NCBI GenBank assembly: GCA_943737045.1
Contig: CALSFV010000418.1
Span: 116,189-180,188 of the forward strand
Source of the DNA: Parapristionchus giblindavisi
Lineage: Eukaryota > Nematoda > Chromadorea > Rhabditida > Diplogasteridae
Length of the DNA stretch: 64,000 nt
Direction of reading: 5' to 3'
Part shown: positions 1 through 11,575 of the stretch, in pieces
Layout: each line of letters opens with the position of its first letter
Numbering within the stretch: the first letter of the stretch is position 1
Translations under genes and position numbers: made by a program
The notes under the pieces: generated by a model
What the model was told of the DNA's origin: nothing
Database searches by the model: none
Seen by the model: the letters and a program-made list of their open reading frames with translations, nothing else

Positions 1-218
1 GAGATCGGCCTATGATTTGACTCGCTCCTAAAGGAGTTCTGGCAGTATGATGTTCTACAGTTGTCTACGAGATGGATGACTGTTATTGTTAAACATGTGC
101 AGTATATAACAATTTGAGTGCAGTTGCTTCGTTTGTTATTTGAAAATATATGAATGGAGGAAAAAGTGCAAAGACTTTCCGAACACCCTAATATTAACAT
201 TTATCAAATACGGTATAG
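1..218. other. Upstream flank or intron of the first RING gene copy
   Basis: No coding exon is supported here. Position 218 is the acceptor AG of the first visible exon of R1. The stretch around 110-190 resembles the sequence just before gene X3 (about 29,910-29,980), so it may be duplicated cassette flank. In the other two copies the intron at this place is 580-880 bp long, so the N-terminal exons of R1 probably lie outside the window or are gone. Confidence 0.5.
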
Positions 219-1520
219 CTATCCTTGTCCCATTTGTCGAAGAGAGAATAAAATTATCGAGGGACAATATTTCGTTATCAATCGACTTGCACTCAGTTAG
301 TTTAAATTCAGACAGACATGAGTTTAAAAATTACAATACAGAGATGGCTGAACTGAAACCGAATACAAAAGAACAAACGGCCGCTATTGATTGTTTTCAC
401 TGTAAAGAGGTAATTACGGATACTTTTCACTTTTTTTTCAATTTTGCTCTTTCTTTGAAATAGTAAAATCAATCGAGATGAAATTTCAGAGCGTTCAAGC
501 CTCTCAAATAAGAATTTGTACAGACTTAAATTGCATTGAGGTAATTGCATAAGCTATTCTTAATTACTTTATTTTTAATTATATTTCAAAGAAATTTTAG
601 TAGTGATACTACGGATATGTTATTAGAATATCTCCTTTTAATTTTCTTTGCAGTACAATAAGCCGATTTGTGGTAGCTGTTCCTATGAAGATCCTCATAT
701 TGGTCATTCAACAGTTAGATATAATCCAAAGGTTCGCCTTTTTATTCGGAAAAAAGAATATTTTATATATTATAAGGGGCCGTATACGGAGTTATGGAGA
801 GAGAAAAATACAATATGCAATTATTAAATAATTATATTTTAGCTTCGTATTGAATCGCGAGAGTATATTAGAATTAAGAAAGAAGAAATGAAATCAAAAA
901 ATGAAGAAATACTATCGAAATATAAAGTGTTGATTGAATTACAAAAAGAAGTTGATCAGGTCGGTCGAAAACTATCACGGGCTCCGTCCAGTTAGTTGAA
1001 CTTTTGTTCGAAGTTTCCGTCGAAATTTAGAAATTTAGAAGGATAAAAAGCTGTTTTTGCGAATTTTCGATCTAAAGAATTCTCTAAAATTACATACTCT
1101 CTCACGTGTTTTCGAACTTTTAACGCAAAGTAATAGCAAAAGTTGGAAAATTGAACACAACGCAAAATAATATACTTACTATCGCATATTTGCTAAATAA
1201 TTTTTCAGAAACTACCGGATATCCATCTTCGCGAACAAATTTCGGCCGCTGCTGATATTATATTCACAGAGGAGGTACTTTAGTGAAATAATTATTCTAT
1301 TTGAAATAAATTGTTTTAGGAAGCTAATGAATTAAAATCTACGGTAGATGAATTTAGTGACACATTTATTCAATCTGCTAACATTATCATAGAATCAATT
1401 GATACTGCAATAAAACTAATTCGAGTGGGTTAAATCGATTTTTATTGATGAAGGGAGCACTCTCGATATTTTTAGAATTACAATGAAGCAATATTTCAGG
1501 AACAGTTATCCACATTTTGA
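219..1520 (+). CDS. RING/B-box/coiled-coil protein, copy R1 (5' end outside window)
   Basis: Eight exons are visible: 219-295, 342-409, 490-540, 654-731, 843-959, 1209-1274, 1320-1424 and 1500-1520 (TGA). All have GT/AG borders and compatible phases. The first exon encodes the end of a C3HC4 RING (CPIC-RREN). The next three give a B-box-like set of Cys/His pairs (CFHC, C-x4-C, CGSC, then H-x2-H). The last four encode a Lys/Glu-rich coiled coil of about 100 residues. The family architecture is that of TRIM-type E3 ubiquitin ligases, but there is no recognisable C-terminal recognition domain. It is the most diverged of three tandem copies. The RING N-terminal half is not in the window, so completeness is unknown. 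Confidence 0.75.
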
Positions 1521-2240
1521 GGTCAAACATCTTCCGAAACGTGATATTTCATTATATCATTACTCGTAAAGTTGCACAGTCGTCGTTCTTCAATTCTTTC
1601 ATATTTTCATAATTGTTTCTTATGACTTTTACTTATTAATCGATCCGTTCCATTAATCACATTAAACATACCTATTTCTACCTGAATTTTACATTTTTGT
1701 AAAATTTTGAATCCACACTCTCAATATACTGTAAATTCTAACTATCCATGGAAAAATCACTACCTCGATAAAGTGTCGAATTCCTTAATTTATGTTATAC
1801 GAAATATTTCGAACATTAATTTTTTCTCACATCTCCATTGTCTTTCTCCATTTCGTTTTCCTCTGGAATATCTACAATAGCTGAGACACAGTGGGATGTA
1901 ATAGTAAATAGAAATTCCACTAAATCCAAATTTTTACTGATATTGGGTAAAGAATTATCCTTGGAGTGCGGTCATCTGAAGCATCACTCATCTCTTCCTC
2001 TTATGTTGGATCTTATCACACCTCCCATTCCAGAGATTAGTGTATGATTATCGATTGATTTTCTAGATCGTCTGGAAGAATCAGCAATCGGGCCAAAACA
2101 ATCATGGTCATAATTGTGACCTCATCGATCAATATTCCCCTAGAATCATACAATATCTGTCAACATTTCTTAATTTTCTTTGTTTTGACGCAGATTCTCT
2201 TTCTGTTCTTGATTGCCTATTCCGTTGGCAGAATTCATGT
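1521..2240. other. Duplicated 3' flank between RING gene R1 and tRNA-Ser
   Basis: This AT-rich spacer is repeated downstream of R2 (9,970-11,493) and R3 (17,968-18,390), which proves that the duplicated unit extends past the coding region. No gene is supported. The copy here lacks two transposon insertions that are present after R2, so it serves as the empty-site reference near 1,940 (TA inside gggtaaagaatt) and near 2,040. Confidence 0.7.
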
Positions 2241-2322
2241 GATCAGGTGGCCGAGTGGTTAAGGCGTTGGACTGCTAATCCAATGGGGTTTCCCCGCGTG
2301 AGTTCGAATCTCATCCTGGTCG
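2241..2322 (+). tRNA. tRNA-Ser (anticodon GCT), copy 1
   Basis: This is an 82-nt cloverleaf with the long variable arm of a serine tRNA. The acceptor strands GATCAGG and CCTGGTC pair with one G-T wobble at the third pair. The anticodon GCT is at 2,274-2,276 inside the loop CTGCTAA, and the T loop is GTTCGAA. A run of T follows within 25 bp, as expected for an RNA polymerase III stop. Copy 2 at 11,494 has C instead of T at the third base and so a perfect acceptor stem. Confidence 0.95.
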
Positions 2323-2773
2323 AGACTTTTGCATTATTTTTTTCTACAGTAATTTATAAATTCGACCACACAACGATTGGCGCCTTTTCCTAAAAAAGTT
2401 TATTTCGAACCCAATCGATTCGGGAGTGGGTGCAATCGACTCCTTGGCGAATTCTAAGAAACTATTGTCAAGGAGAGTTTTTTGATCAACGGTCAACGAA
2501 GGCTGGAATTTGGGAATTTTCGAAAAAAATTTACATTAAATTAATTCTCACTATTTTCCCATGGCCCAGGTAGGTTTTTTATTTGCTCAATATCTTCTAC
2601 ATATTATATTACACCTTCAGTTTAAAATTCATAATTTAAAAAAAAAATACATATTTTGTGAACGAATCCGTTTTGTAACGACAATCTGAATTGTGGTGTG
2701 CCCCGACGACGTTTCCTAATTCGTCAATTTGGTTTTTCGCTAGTTTTAAACATATTTTGCCGCTGTTCTCGTC

Positions 2774-3341
2774 ATGACTGAGCTATACAACTACTCCTCG
2801 TCTTCGGAGTGCGCCTGCACGGTCTATGTGCTGATCACGTTGTTGATCGTACTTCTCATGTAAGTTTTACTCACTTACAACGTTTTCGCTTATCAGTAAA
2901 AAATTTTCAGGTTCTAGTAGAATAATATTGACGAAAATCGCAATATATCCTAGTTTTTCAAATCATCATGTTCATTCGAAAGCGTAGCTACAAGTAACTA
3001 TCATTGATTATTTACCTTTATTTTAACAAAACATTTAAAAAATAAGCACATAGCTCATCGATATAGAGTAGGATATAAATGGGGGGGGGGGCAGCCTGCT
3101 CCTCCGGACGCTCGCGGCGTTGCGGGCGTGACGTTCCCATTCACTCTCTAATCATTACCATTTATTGAATAAATATGTATAACAAAATTATTAAGACATG
3201 AGTTTCGTTTTACCCTACAACCCGCTTTGTTCGTACATCCAGAACCCAGTAGAGTACCTCGATGTAGACATTCATGAGATGTATGTTGTAGAAGCAGCAG
3301 ATGATAAGGAAAAGAAGGAGAAGGTAGCAAAGAAATTATAG
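2774..3341 (+). CDS. Possible small single-pass membrane protein (two-exon model)
   Basis: Exon 1 at 2,774-2,859 opens with ATG, encodes 28 residues with a hydrophobic stretch (VYVLITLLIVLL), and ends at a good GTAAGT donor. A second open segment at about 3,198-3,341 in the spacer encodes a hydrophilic tail that ends in a Lys/Glu cluster and a TAG. Its acceptor is weak: a phase-compatible AG lies in the sequence gacatgag. A stronger acceptor at about 2,909 would stop the protein after only 30 residues. The identical exon 1 on the minus strand (3,592 down to 3,507) reads into the same spacer from the other side. I recognise no family, and the model is tentative. Confidence 0.35.
3081..3091. 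repeat. G homopolymer
   Basis: A run of eleven G lies inside the spacer of the inverted repeat, next to a short GC-rich stretch. It has no evident role. Confidence 0.9.
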
Positions 3342-4002
3342 AAAATCCCATCCAATATCCGTATTTTCTCGTTTAAACAAAAAAATTTACGTGCTCTCTC
3401 ATTCTGTGATCAGTCTATAAAACCGACATGAAAGAGCATGGAACGGCGTGAGTATGGTAACTACTCCGTAAGCTAGCTCTTACACGAATAAGTGAGTAAA
3501 ACTTACATGAGAAGTACGATCAACAACGTGATCAGCACATAGACCGTGCAGGCGCACTCCGAAGACGAGGAGTAGTTGTATAGCTCAGTCATGACGAGAA
3601 CAGCGGCAAAATATGTTTAAAACTAGCGAAAAACCAAATTGACGAATTAGGAAACGTCGTCGGGGCACACCACAATTCAGATTGTCGTTACAAAACGGAT
3701 TCGTTCACAAAATATCTATTTTTTTTAAAAATTATGAATTTTAAACTGAAGGTGTAATATAATATGTAGAAGATATTGAGCAAATAAAAAACCTACCTGG
3801 GCCATGGGAAAATAGTGAGAATTAATTTAATGTAAATTTTTTTCGAAAATTCCCAAATTCCAGCCTTCGTTGACCGTTGATCAAAAAACTCTCCTTGACA
3901 ATAGTTTCTTAGAATTCGCCAAGGAGTCGATTGCACCCACTCCCGAATCGATTGGGTTCGAAATAAACTTTTTAGGAAAAGGCGCCAAATCGTTGTGTGG
4001 TC

Positions 4003-5798
4003 ACCTCCTGAAGCGAATTTTCAATTGGAAGAAATTTCCAAGTACCAGTGAACTACACTCATGGTGCCTGTAATTATCATACATAAAAGAGAAAAATCCA
4101 TTTTTCGTCGATACCAAAAAAAATTCAGTTGTTGAATTCTCTCAGATAGTGTTTTATAGCATTTCTATGCACAGAGAAATAAGTGTCACCGACGGAGCAT
4201 AAGACCTGTGAACTGTTATATTTATTTAACACTTTTTGGGATGAAGAAGTGTTACATGCTCTGTGGATAGCACTTTTTTTCTCTGTGTGAGGTACACTAC
4301 CACCGTGTCTGACAATGACAATTGTGAGCAATTATAGCGATTCCGACGATGAAACAAAAGGGAGGGGAGGGTTGAACATTATCAGAATTGTAACTAATCA
4401 GTTTTGATTGTTATAAAAAATAAGTCGAGCTAGAAGCCAAACAAAGGCGATACAATTCGTGTAAAATTTAAAAATCAATAAAAGTACTACCAGACTTGAT
4501 AGAGATTGTGACAGAGATAAAAGTCAAGAAAAGTTCGAAGTTCTCATTTCAAGTTCGCTTGGCAGTACATATAATATCGTTTTTAATCTATTTTTATTGG
4601 TCTTTGGTCTTTGGCCTTTACGCTCTTAATTTATGTTTCGTATCAACCATTTCGTGAATAAATGATCTTTGGAATTTAGTGTGCTTTTTAATGAAAATTA
4701 ATATGAAAAAAACAATGAATTGTAAAAAGAAAACAAGGATAGTCTTGACCGAGGCACAAAATGCACCCATGACCATGAAGTTCTGGGTAAGAGGGGCTCG
4801 CTTCAACTCTCATCCGCTTCGAAGGAGTCCTCTTCCCATATCCTATCAGTTTGGGCGTTGTTTGTTCCACTGTGAACAGATTCTTATCAGAGCAAGCGCC
4901 ACTTTGTGTCCAGCCGACGCGGAACGCAAAATTATTAAGTTGCATTTTCACATTTTTAGCTGAAAGTAATTGAGAAAGCACACATTTAATCTATTGAACA
5001 TTTTTTCATAGCTCTACTGTGAGCCTTGAAAATCGCATCGGAAGGAGCCTCAACGAAGAAATTTGACGTAAGCTCCAGGAGAGATGTTTGATCTACCATC
5101 CTTGCTACTCTGGATGAGGGATGTCCTGCCCAAGGGCCATCGAAAACTGTGGAGAAAAGAAGGGGTCAACTCAAAAGTGTGTAGTAAATCTGTGGATTTT
5201 GATCAATTCTTATTGTTAGGCCAGATGCGTGTCACCACGATAATTATCCAAGCAGATACAATGTCTCTTTCTAAATGCTAATTATTATTCACTATCTGTC
5301 ATTGCATGACCCATAGCGGCTGAAATATCATACATTATTAGCAAACCTAGACATTATTTTTTTTAATTTTACATTTAAAGTGCATGCAAATCTCTACTTG
5401 TACATCTATTAATATTATTAATTTAATTCATTTTCTCATTCACTCTGTTAGTGTGGCAAGGGCGCCTGACGTCATAATGTCAAGAATACGGTATGTACCC
5501 TGTGGCAGGACGCCATATATTCAAAACAGTGAACATATGCTTACATCGCTTGGTATCTCTCTAACTCTAGTTGTTAGAATGTTGACCATTATATTGCATG
5601 TTAAATAATATTACTAGAGAACATTTGCATGCTTTCATATACTATACTTCTTATTTAATTTCACTTAAGTAATCTATCCCTCTCGATTGTTTTTAACTAA
5701 TTCGTAACATGTTTCCGATTCAAAGAGATAGCGTTATTCTGATTCAAACCTGTTCAAATTCAAAATGATCCGATACTATGATAATATTTCCGAAATTC
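4003..5798. other. Intergenic stretch with a single-arm palindrome fragment
   Basis: 4,360-4,570 matches 11,700-11,920, so it is cassette flank. About 4,950-5,215 matches one arm of the palindrome at 32,549-34,020 (best along 33,740-34,010) and looks like a decayed or half copy. 5,230-5,800 again matches the flank before X2. I see no supported gene. Confidence 0.6.
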
Positions 5799-5804
5799 AG
5801 TTGA

Positions 5805-6460
5805 ATGATGAACTTCGTTGAGCGTGAAAAATATGCGATTGATCGTGCAGGAATCTTCTATCAAATATCTCAAGGTACCTACATACGTAGTGAGAATAAA
5901 GAAAACTGGTGCAGTTATTGTTATTTTTGTTATAATTCTAATTTTCGAAATTTTTTTCAGATGAATTTTTTCTCTATTCGTCAACAAGACTTACATGGAT
6001 GAATGGGTATTTTTTTCTTTCCAATTTTAAAATAATGAATTTATATTTTGAGAAAAGGAAAACATAGCAAAGTATTTGGGAGCAAATCGATATACGGAGT
6101 AGTAGGCGATGGTCTCCTCCTCGAAACTGATAATTTTGTTAGAAATATATGGACAATAAAGCATGAAAATGGGAAGTTCGCAATGAATGAATCCGTAAGT
6201 ACAAATTCGTGTATTCTTTATAGAATATATGACCTTATATATCAACTCTTCTCATTATATAAGATGGAATAAATAAATAAATAATTTTTTTCATTTTAAC
6301 AGAGCGAAAGTGGAATAAGAAGAATTGGATCAGAGAATGGTTCTTCCTACTTGTTGATTGAAAAAGAAGAACATAGGAATGCATCATTTCTTATTCCATA
6401 TGGGGATTACCGAATTGAAGGGATTGAACTGCCTAAATCTCGACACCTTCATTTGGCTGG
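5805..6460 (+). pseudogene. X-family gene copy X1, 3' half missing
   Basis: Four in-phase exons (5,805-5,874; 5,961-6,006; 6,053-6,194; 6,303-6,460) encode about 135 residues that align with the first four exons of X2 (for example REEHRNASF against KEEHRNASF). The acceptor AG at 5,797-5,798 lies only a few bases before two tandem ATG codons. That spacing is typical of a nematode trans-splice site. After the donor at 6,461 a transposon was inserted (6,528-6,735), and the sequence then jumps into the flank of the next RING gene. The exons matching X2 exons 5-7 are gone. I therefore read it as a truncated copy, although a short product is possible. Function unknown. Confidence 0.65.
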
Positions 6461-6527
6461 GTCAGTTTTCTATTTTCGTGTTAATTGAAATCTTCAGCAG
6501 CATAATCACCAGTAAATATTCAGTAAC

Positions 6528-6735
6528 CTCTGGTATTTCATAACTAGTAGTTTACTTATCATTCCCACTAGCAATGGACTTGTAAGTCGGCTTCTAGTTA
6601 GACGTAAATTTACTGCAAGTGGTGTATTATACTGTAATGCATTTCGTCAAATGTTCTTTCACTTGTAGTAAACGTGCAGTAAACTTCTAGTCAGTGACGT
6701 CATTTAAATAGACTGCTAGTTTGGAAATACCAGAG
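6528..6735. mobile_element. MITE, CTCTGGTATTT family (copy 1)
   Basis: The terminal inverted repeats read CTCTGGTATTT and AAATACCAGAG, and the body is self-complementary. It shares the core GAAATGCATT...GAAAGAACATTT with the copies at 29,703 and 34,982. The unoccupied site survives in the second cassette near 13,305 (agtaacgacgcttg). That shows a 2-3 bp target duplication (AC or AAC). Confidence 0.85.
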
Positions 6736-7123
6736 AACGACGCTTGTAGTCATTTCGTTTGTTTTCTAATGTTGCCATTTTTTTTGAGTTCGCCACGAAA
6801 AATGTATAATTATCTTTCGAGTTTTCTTTTCTGTTTTTTTTTCTATCGAAATCTAACTCGCGCAAGACAATGTTCTGGTTGGATTGACGAGTTAAGATTA
6901 AAAATATGATGTTTTATTTAGCAGTATTCGGAAAACTATATTTGCATACCTTTACCTTTTTTGGGATGCCTATTTGGCAGATTTTGAAAACGGTTTTGAA
7001 ATCATATACCCACTTCTTTTCGTGTAGATCGGGAGATGTGAATAGCCGTCATTCCCCTGCTTGTTCACGATCAAAGTGTTTTTTTCTGTGATTGTACCTC
7101 GTCATCACCTACCATTTTCATAG
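6736..7123. other. Decayed remnant between X1 and RING gene R2
   Basis: Parts match 13,320-13,870, in the intron of X2, and parts match 15,030-15,240, the 5' flank of R3. The junction lies near 6,955. The stretch holds a deletion junction in place of the X 3' exons. No gene is seen. Confidence 0.6.
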
Positions 7124-8061
7124 CTGTCTTCGTTAAGGAAAATACCAATACGGCAACTATAAAAGAGCCAACATATTCAGACTTTGAAGACTCGTTAAAC
7201 TGTGAAATATGTATGGAACAATTTGGTAAGTTGATCTTTATTCCTTATTCGATTTATTGTCATATGCAATAAAGTAAATTTGATGTCTAATTGCAAGTAT
7301 ACTTTTTTTTTAATTTGTAGGGCTTTTTTTTATTAAAAGTAGTTTTTGTAATGAATTAAAAACTGAATTCTATTCTATTTTGTTCAACATTGATTGGTTG
7401 AGGGATGAAATTAAGTCGTTTTTTTTATTGTCAACGTGCTTATGTACTAAACGAGACACATAATTATGACGAGTGAAAAGAGTTTGTATCGTAAAAGCGT
7501 ATTTACGAATGGGCCAGGATGGATTCCTCAAGGGTGGAATGGGGACTAGGACACAGTGATCCCCTTTTGTACGATAAATTATTGAAGTGAATATTGACGA
7601 GGAAATTGTTGCTAATAGAAAATTATATACCGAAAATTTACTTTTACAAAGACTTATTTCCGAAACAATGTTATTGTTTAATTTTTAATGTTGGTAATTC
7701 AAGAATCAAAAATTCGAATTCCCCACACTCTCCATTGTGGTCATACATTCTGCAAACTTTGCATTGAAGCTGTTAAGAAAGACGATAGGTTCGATTTTAT
7801 TCATTAACCAATTATTTAAAGTCTGAGACCCTCGAGTTTTTTCGTAATAATAGATAGAGATTCATCACAAATTAAAACACATATTTGATATTGATTCACG
7901 ATATGTTTGAAGCTTGCTATGCGTATTGTAAGTACAACTTTTAGGCATATAGAGAGCGAATGTCAGATTTGCATATCTGAATCTCTCAATTTCCCATTGT
8001 CACTCACTGCAATTACCATATAATAAAGAATTGGAGTCAGTCTAAAGGGTCTCCTTTTCTT

Positions 8062-8174
8062 TAAAGGCACAGAGCTAATTTGACTCTCCGCACTGGCAAC
8101 GCTCACTCGTAGACAAAGAAAGCGCGAGAGTGTAACCAGAGCGGTGAGTTTAAAATAGCTTAGGGTGGGCATTT
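8062..8174. mobile_element. MITE, TTAA-flanked AGCTAATTT family (copy 1)
   Basis: It sits in the RING-splitting intron of R2, with a homologous copy at the same place in R3 (16,107-16,230), so it predates that duplication. The ends have TTAA followed by GGCACA...AGCTAATTTGACTCTCCG and the reverse at the other end. The centre is a near-perfect hairpin around GTAGACAAAGAAAGC. Confidence 0.8.
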
Positions 8175-8700
8175 AATAATGATATTGTAGCGCAACCAAA
8201 CCCAGCCATGTTTTGGTACGAAAGTGATCAAGTAATTGCAGCGTATGCAACATCTATTCATTCATCGAATATTTGATTTCACGTTTTACTCTTTCAATGC
8301 ATCCGTCCCATAGGTAAGAAATGATAAATATTATTATTATTATTATTGACTGTTAATCAAATGTGTTATAGCTATCCCTGTCCCATTTGTCGAAGAGAGA
8401 ATAAGACTATTGATGGGCAATATTTCGCAATAAATCGACTTGCACTCAGTTAGTTTAAAGTGAGACAGACGTAATTTAAAAAAAGAACTATACTGCAGAG
8501 ATGGCTGAACAGAAACCGAATGCCAAAGAAGAAACGAGCGCTTGTTTTCACTGTAAAGAGGTAATTTATCTTTTCATTTGTTATTATTTTCGTTCTTTCC
8601 TCAAAAAAAGTATAATAAATCGAAATGATTTTTTTCAGCGTGTTAAAACTTCTCGCGCAAGAATTTGCACTGACTTAAATTGCATTGAGGTAATTCCTTA

Positions 8701-9019
8701 TGCATCGTTACATTTGCCTGACGCGCCTACGCCGTAAAAAAACGTTACATTTTGCTTACGATCGCGTCGGCGTCTATTTTGGAGTGTCTTGGGTCTCAAG
8801 TGGAAAACACTGATGGTCCATGAAATTACTGTAGAAGGTTACGGTAGTCAATCATTATTGATCGATTGTACGGTAGCTTTTTACCGGATCCCCATTGTCA
8901 TTCAGGGTTTTCCACTTGGGACCCAACGCACTCCAAAATTGACGCTGACGCGCGCGTAAGCCAAATGTAACGTTTTTCTACGTGACGGTGTAGGCGCATG
9001 AGGCAAATGTAACGATGCA
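8701..9019. mobile_element. MITE with 3-bp TTA target duplication
   Basis: This is a 319-bp palindromic element. Its ends read TGCATCGTTACATTTGCC and the reverse complement, and it is flanked by TTA at 8,698-8,700 and 9,020-9,022. The same intron in R1 and R3 has no insertion. A TTA or TAA duplication is the signature of the PIF/Harbinger superfamily. No ORF is present, so it is non-autonomous. Confidence 0.85.
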
Positions 9020-10394
9020 TTAAGCTATTCGCATTCTTTATTTTTAATTATATTTCAAAGAGTTATTTTACGGATATGATAATAGAATATTTTCTTTTAA
9101 TTTATTTTTTTGTTTTTTTTTAGTACAATAAGCTGATTTGTGGTGACTGTTCCTGGGAAGATCCTCATATTGGTCATACAACAGTTCGATATAACCATAA
9201 GGTTCGTATTCATAAAAAAATATTTGAAAATTATAAAAATCTTTATAAGGAAATTATTATGGAGAGAAAATAAACTATCCTACATTAATTAAATTAATTT
9301 ATTGATTAGATTGTAATTCAGGTTCGTATTGAATCACAAGAATATGTTAGAATTAAGAAAGAAGAAATGGAATCGAAAAAGGAAGAAATACTATCGAAAT
9401 ATCAAGTATTGATTGAATTACAAAAAGAACTTGAAAAGGTAGGACTATCACGGGTACTTCCAATTAGTTGAACAATTAGTTGAATTGTATATTCTCAACT
9501 TTTTTCGATAGAAAACTTCTCTAAATCTCTAAAATCCCATATGCTCTTATGTGCTTTCGAACATTTGACACAAAGTAAGATCAAAAGTTGGCAAATTGAA
9601 CTCAACGCATATTATTATACTTACTCGTAATGCTAAAGAATTGTTCAGAAACTACCGGATATCCATCTTCGCGAACAAATTTCTGCCGCCGCTGATGTTA
9701 TATTCACACAGGAGGTATTTTAGTGAAATAATTATTCTATTTGAAATAAGTAATTTTAGGAAGCTAATGAATTGAGATCTACGGTAGATGAGTTCAGTGA
9801 CACATTTATTCAATCTGCGAATATTATCATACAATCTATTGATACTGCAATTAGACTAATTCGAGTGAGTTAAATTGACACTTAACTTTTTATTGGCGAA
9901 AGTAGCAATTGCATCATTTTTGAAATTAAAATGAAGCAATATTTTCAGGAACAGTTGTCCACATTTTGAGGTCAAGCATCTTGTAATATTTGATTATGTC
10001 ATTTATTCTTTTTGAATACTTTTCTACATTCGCCCTTCTTTTATATTTTCATCATTGTTTCTTATGATTTTTACTTATTCATCGAACAGTTTCATTATTC
10101 ACATTCAACATTCCTATTTCTACCTAAACCTTGCATTTAATTTAAATATTGAATTTCATAATCTCTAAAAAAACTGTAAATTCTAACTATCAATGGAAAA
10201 ATCGCTACCTCGATAAAGTGTCGAATTCCTTAATTTATGTTATACGAAATATTTCGTACATTATTTTTTCTAACATATCCATCATGTTTCTCAATTTCGT
10301 TTCTTTCGTTGGAAAAGCTACCATTACTGAGGCTCAATAGGATTTAATAGTATGTAGAAATTCCGTTAAACCAAATTTTTACTGAGATTGGGTA

Positions 10395-10695
10395 TTATAG
10401 AATTAAAACTGTCCGAACAATTCAAATTCCGCTCTTTGCCGCGCAATACTCTGACTCCGCTCACTTTTTCGCACGATATTCCATTTTTGCTTAGTTTATT
10501 GAATTTTATGGAATTTTCTCGTCATTTTATTAGGCTTTCAGCAAAAATAAAATTACATGCACTTAAAAAACGTTCGGAAAAAACTCCCGATATTTGGCGA
10601 AAATTTTGGAGCGCGTTTTTCTCAACGGTGGAGAAGTTTACTAACAATCAGTTCGGCATTTGCGTGGTGTATGAAAAACTTTTGTAATTCTATAA
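10395..10695. mobile_element. MITE, TTATAGAATTA family (copy 1), TA target
   Basis: A 301-bp element with termini TTATAGAATTA and TAATTCTATAA lies between TA dinucleotides at 10,393-10,394 and 10,696-10,697. Removing the element and one TA gives the uninterrupted sequence still present in the R1 flank near 1,947. A TA duplication points to Tc1/mariner-type mobilisation. Confidence 0.9.
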
Positions 10696-10790
10696 TACAG
10701 AATTATCCTTGGAGTGCGGTCATCTGAAGTATCACTCCTCTCTTCCTCTTATGTTGGATCTTATCACGCCTTCCATTCTAGAGATTAGTA

Positions 10791-11277
10791 TCGTACATCG
10801 AAAAATTATTGGATCATGATTCGTTTGAACCATTCTGAATGGTTCTAGCGAATCAAAGGCGATTATGACCGAATGAGGCATTTTTGTTCTTATTCTTTCT
10901 TTTCATTGTTTTTATTTCACTCTAATCTAGTTAGTCCGCGAGAATCATGATAAAATAATGCGTTTTCATAAAATCATGGTGATTCGTAAATGAATAAATC
11001 GTTCCGAAGATTTCAAATTAGGATGGACTATTTCGGACTATTTCCCGGTTTGGCCTTCGGCTCTGCGTTTCCTTTGAATTATGTTTTAACATAAGTTTGC
11101 GAAAACGCAATATTTTGGCATGATTCTCGCGGACTAACTAGATTAGAGTGAAATAAAAACTATGAAAAGAAAGAATAAGAACAAAAATGGCATATTCTGT
11201 CATTTCGGCCTTTGATTCGCTAGAACCATTCAGAATGGTTCAAACGAATCATGATCCAATAATTTTTCGATGTACGA
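10791..11277. mobile_element. Palindromic MITE, TCGTACAT family, TA target (copy 1)
   Basis: The ends TCGTACATCG and CGATGTACGA are flanked by TA on both sides. The arms of about 200 bp include the motif gaaccattctgaatggttc. The R1 flank at about 2,040 lacks the insertion. The larger element at 23,122-23,877 has the same terminal bases. Confidence 0.85.
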
Positions 11278-11493
11278 TATATGATTAACGATTGATTTTA
11301 GAGATTAGTATTTTAGAGAGATTGCCGCTGAATACAATCATGGTCATAATTATATTATCATCGATCAAAATTGCGCTCGAAACATACAATATTTGTCAAC
11401 ATTTCTTTATTTTTCCTTGTATTGATGCAGATTATCTTCCGTTCTTGTTTGCTTTCAATTCTTGATTGCCTATTCCGCTGCTAGAATTCACGT

Positions 11494-11575
11494 GACCAGG
11501 TGGCCGAGTGGTTAAGGCGTTGGACTGCTAATCCAATGGGGTTTCCCCGCGTGAGTTCGAATCTCATCCTGGTCG
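11494..11575 (+). tRNA. tRNA-Ser (anticodon GCT), copy 2
   Basis: Identical in layout to the copy at 2,241, with a perfectly paired acceptor stem (GACCAGG with CCTGGTC), the anticodon loop CTGCTAA and the long variable arm. A T-rich tract follows (tcgattttttaaag). It was duplicated together with the adjacent RING gene. Confidence 0.96.

Larger units (their letters stand above)
2364..4002. repeat. 1.6-kb inverted repeat whose arms each hold a small membrane-protein exon
   Basis: The left arm 2,364-2,877 and right arm 3,489-4,002 are reverse complements of about 514 bp, nearly identical, around a 611-bp spacer. The paired coordinates sum to the same number at both ends, so there is almost no net length change. 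The arms are far more similar to each other than the RING cassettes are, which suggests a recent event. The structure is absent after tRNA copy 2, so it was inserted or duplicated after the cassette copied. Each arm carries the same ATG exon. Confidence 0.85.
7124..9969 (+). pseudogene. RING/B-box/coiled-coil gene copy R2, start exon deleted
   Basis: The exons are 7,124-7,225, 7,704-7,788, 8,372-8,448, 8,499-8,560, 8,639-8,689, 9,124-9,201, 9,322-9,438, 9,649-9,714, 9,760-9,864 and 9,949-9,969. All are open, in phase, and collinear with R3. RING residues are CEIC, HCGHTFCKLC and CPIC; the B-box-like pairs are CFHC, C-x4-C, CGDC and HIGH; a coiled coil follows. The N-terminal coding exon of R3 (ATG plus one base) is missing: about 37 bp around its ATG and donor are deleted near 7,058. 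The open frame upstream has no ATG before a TGA, so normal initiation looks lost. A distant upstream start exon cannot be excluded. Introns carry two MITEs (8,062-8,174 and 8,701-9,019). Confidence 0.75.
9970..11493. other. Duplicated 3' flank between R2 and tRNA-Ser
   Basis: This is the same spacer as 1,521-2,240, expanded by two transposon insertions (10,395-10,695 and 10,791-11,277). No gene is supported. Confidence 0.7.

Noticed and set aside
3148..3351. 67-codon minus-strand frame in the spacer of the inverted repeat
   Set aside because: The opposite strand gives a more protein-like frame ending in a Lys/Glu-rich tail; no acceptor supports the minus version.
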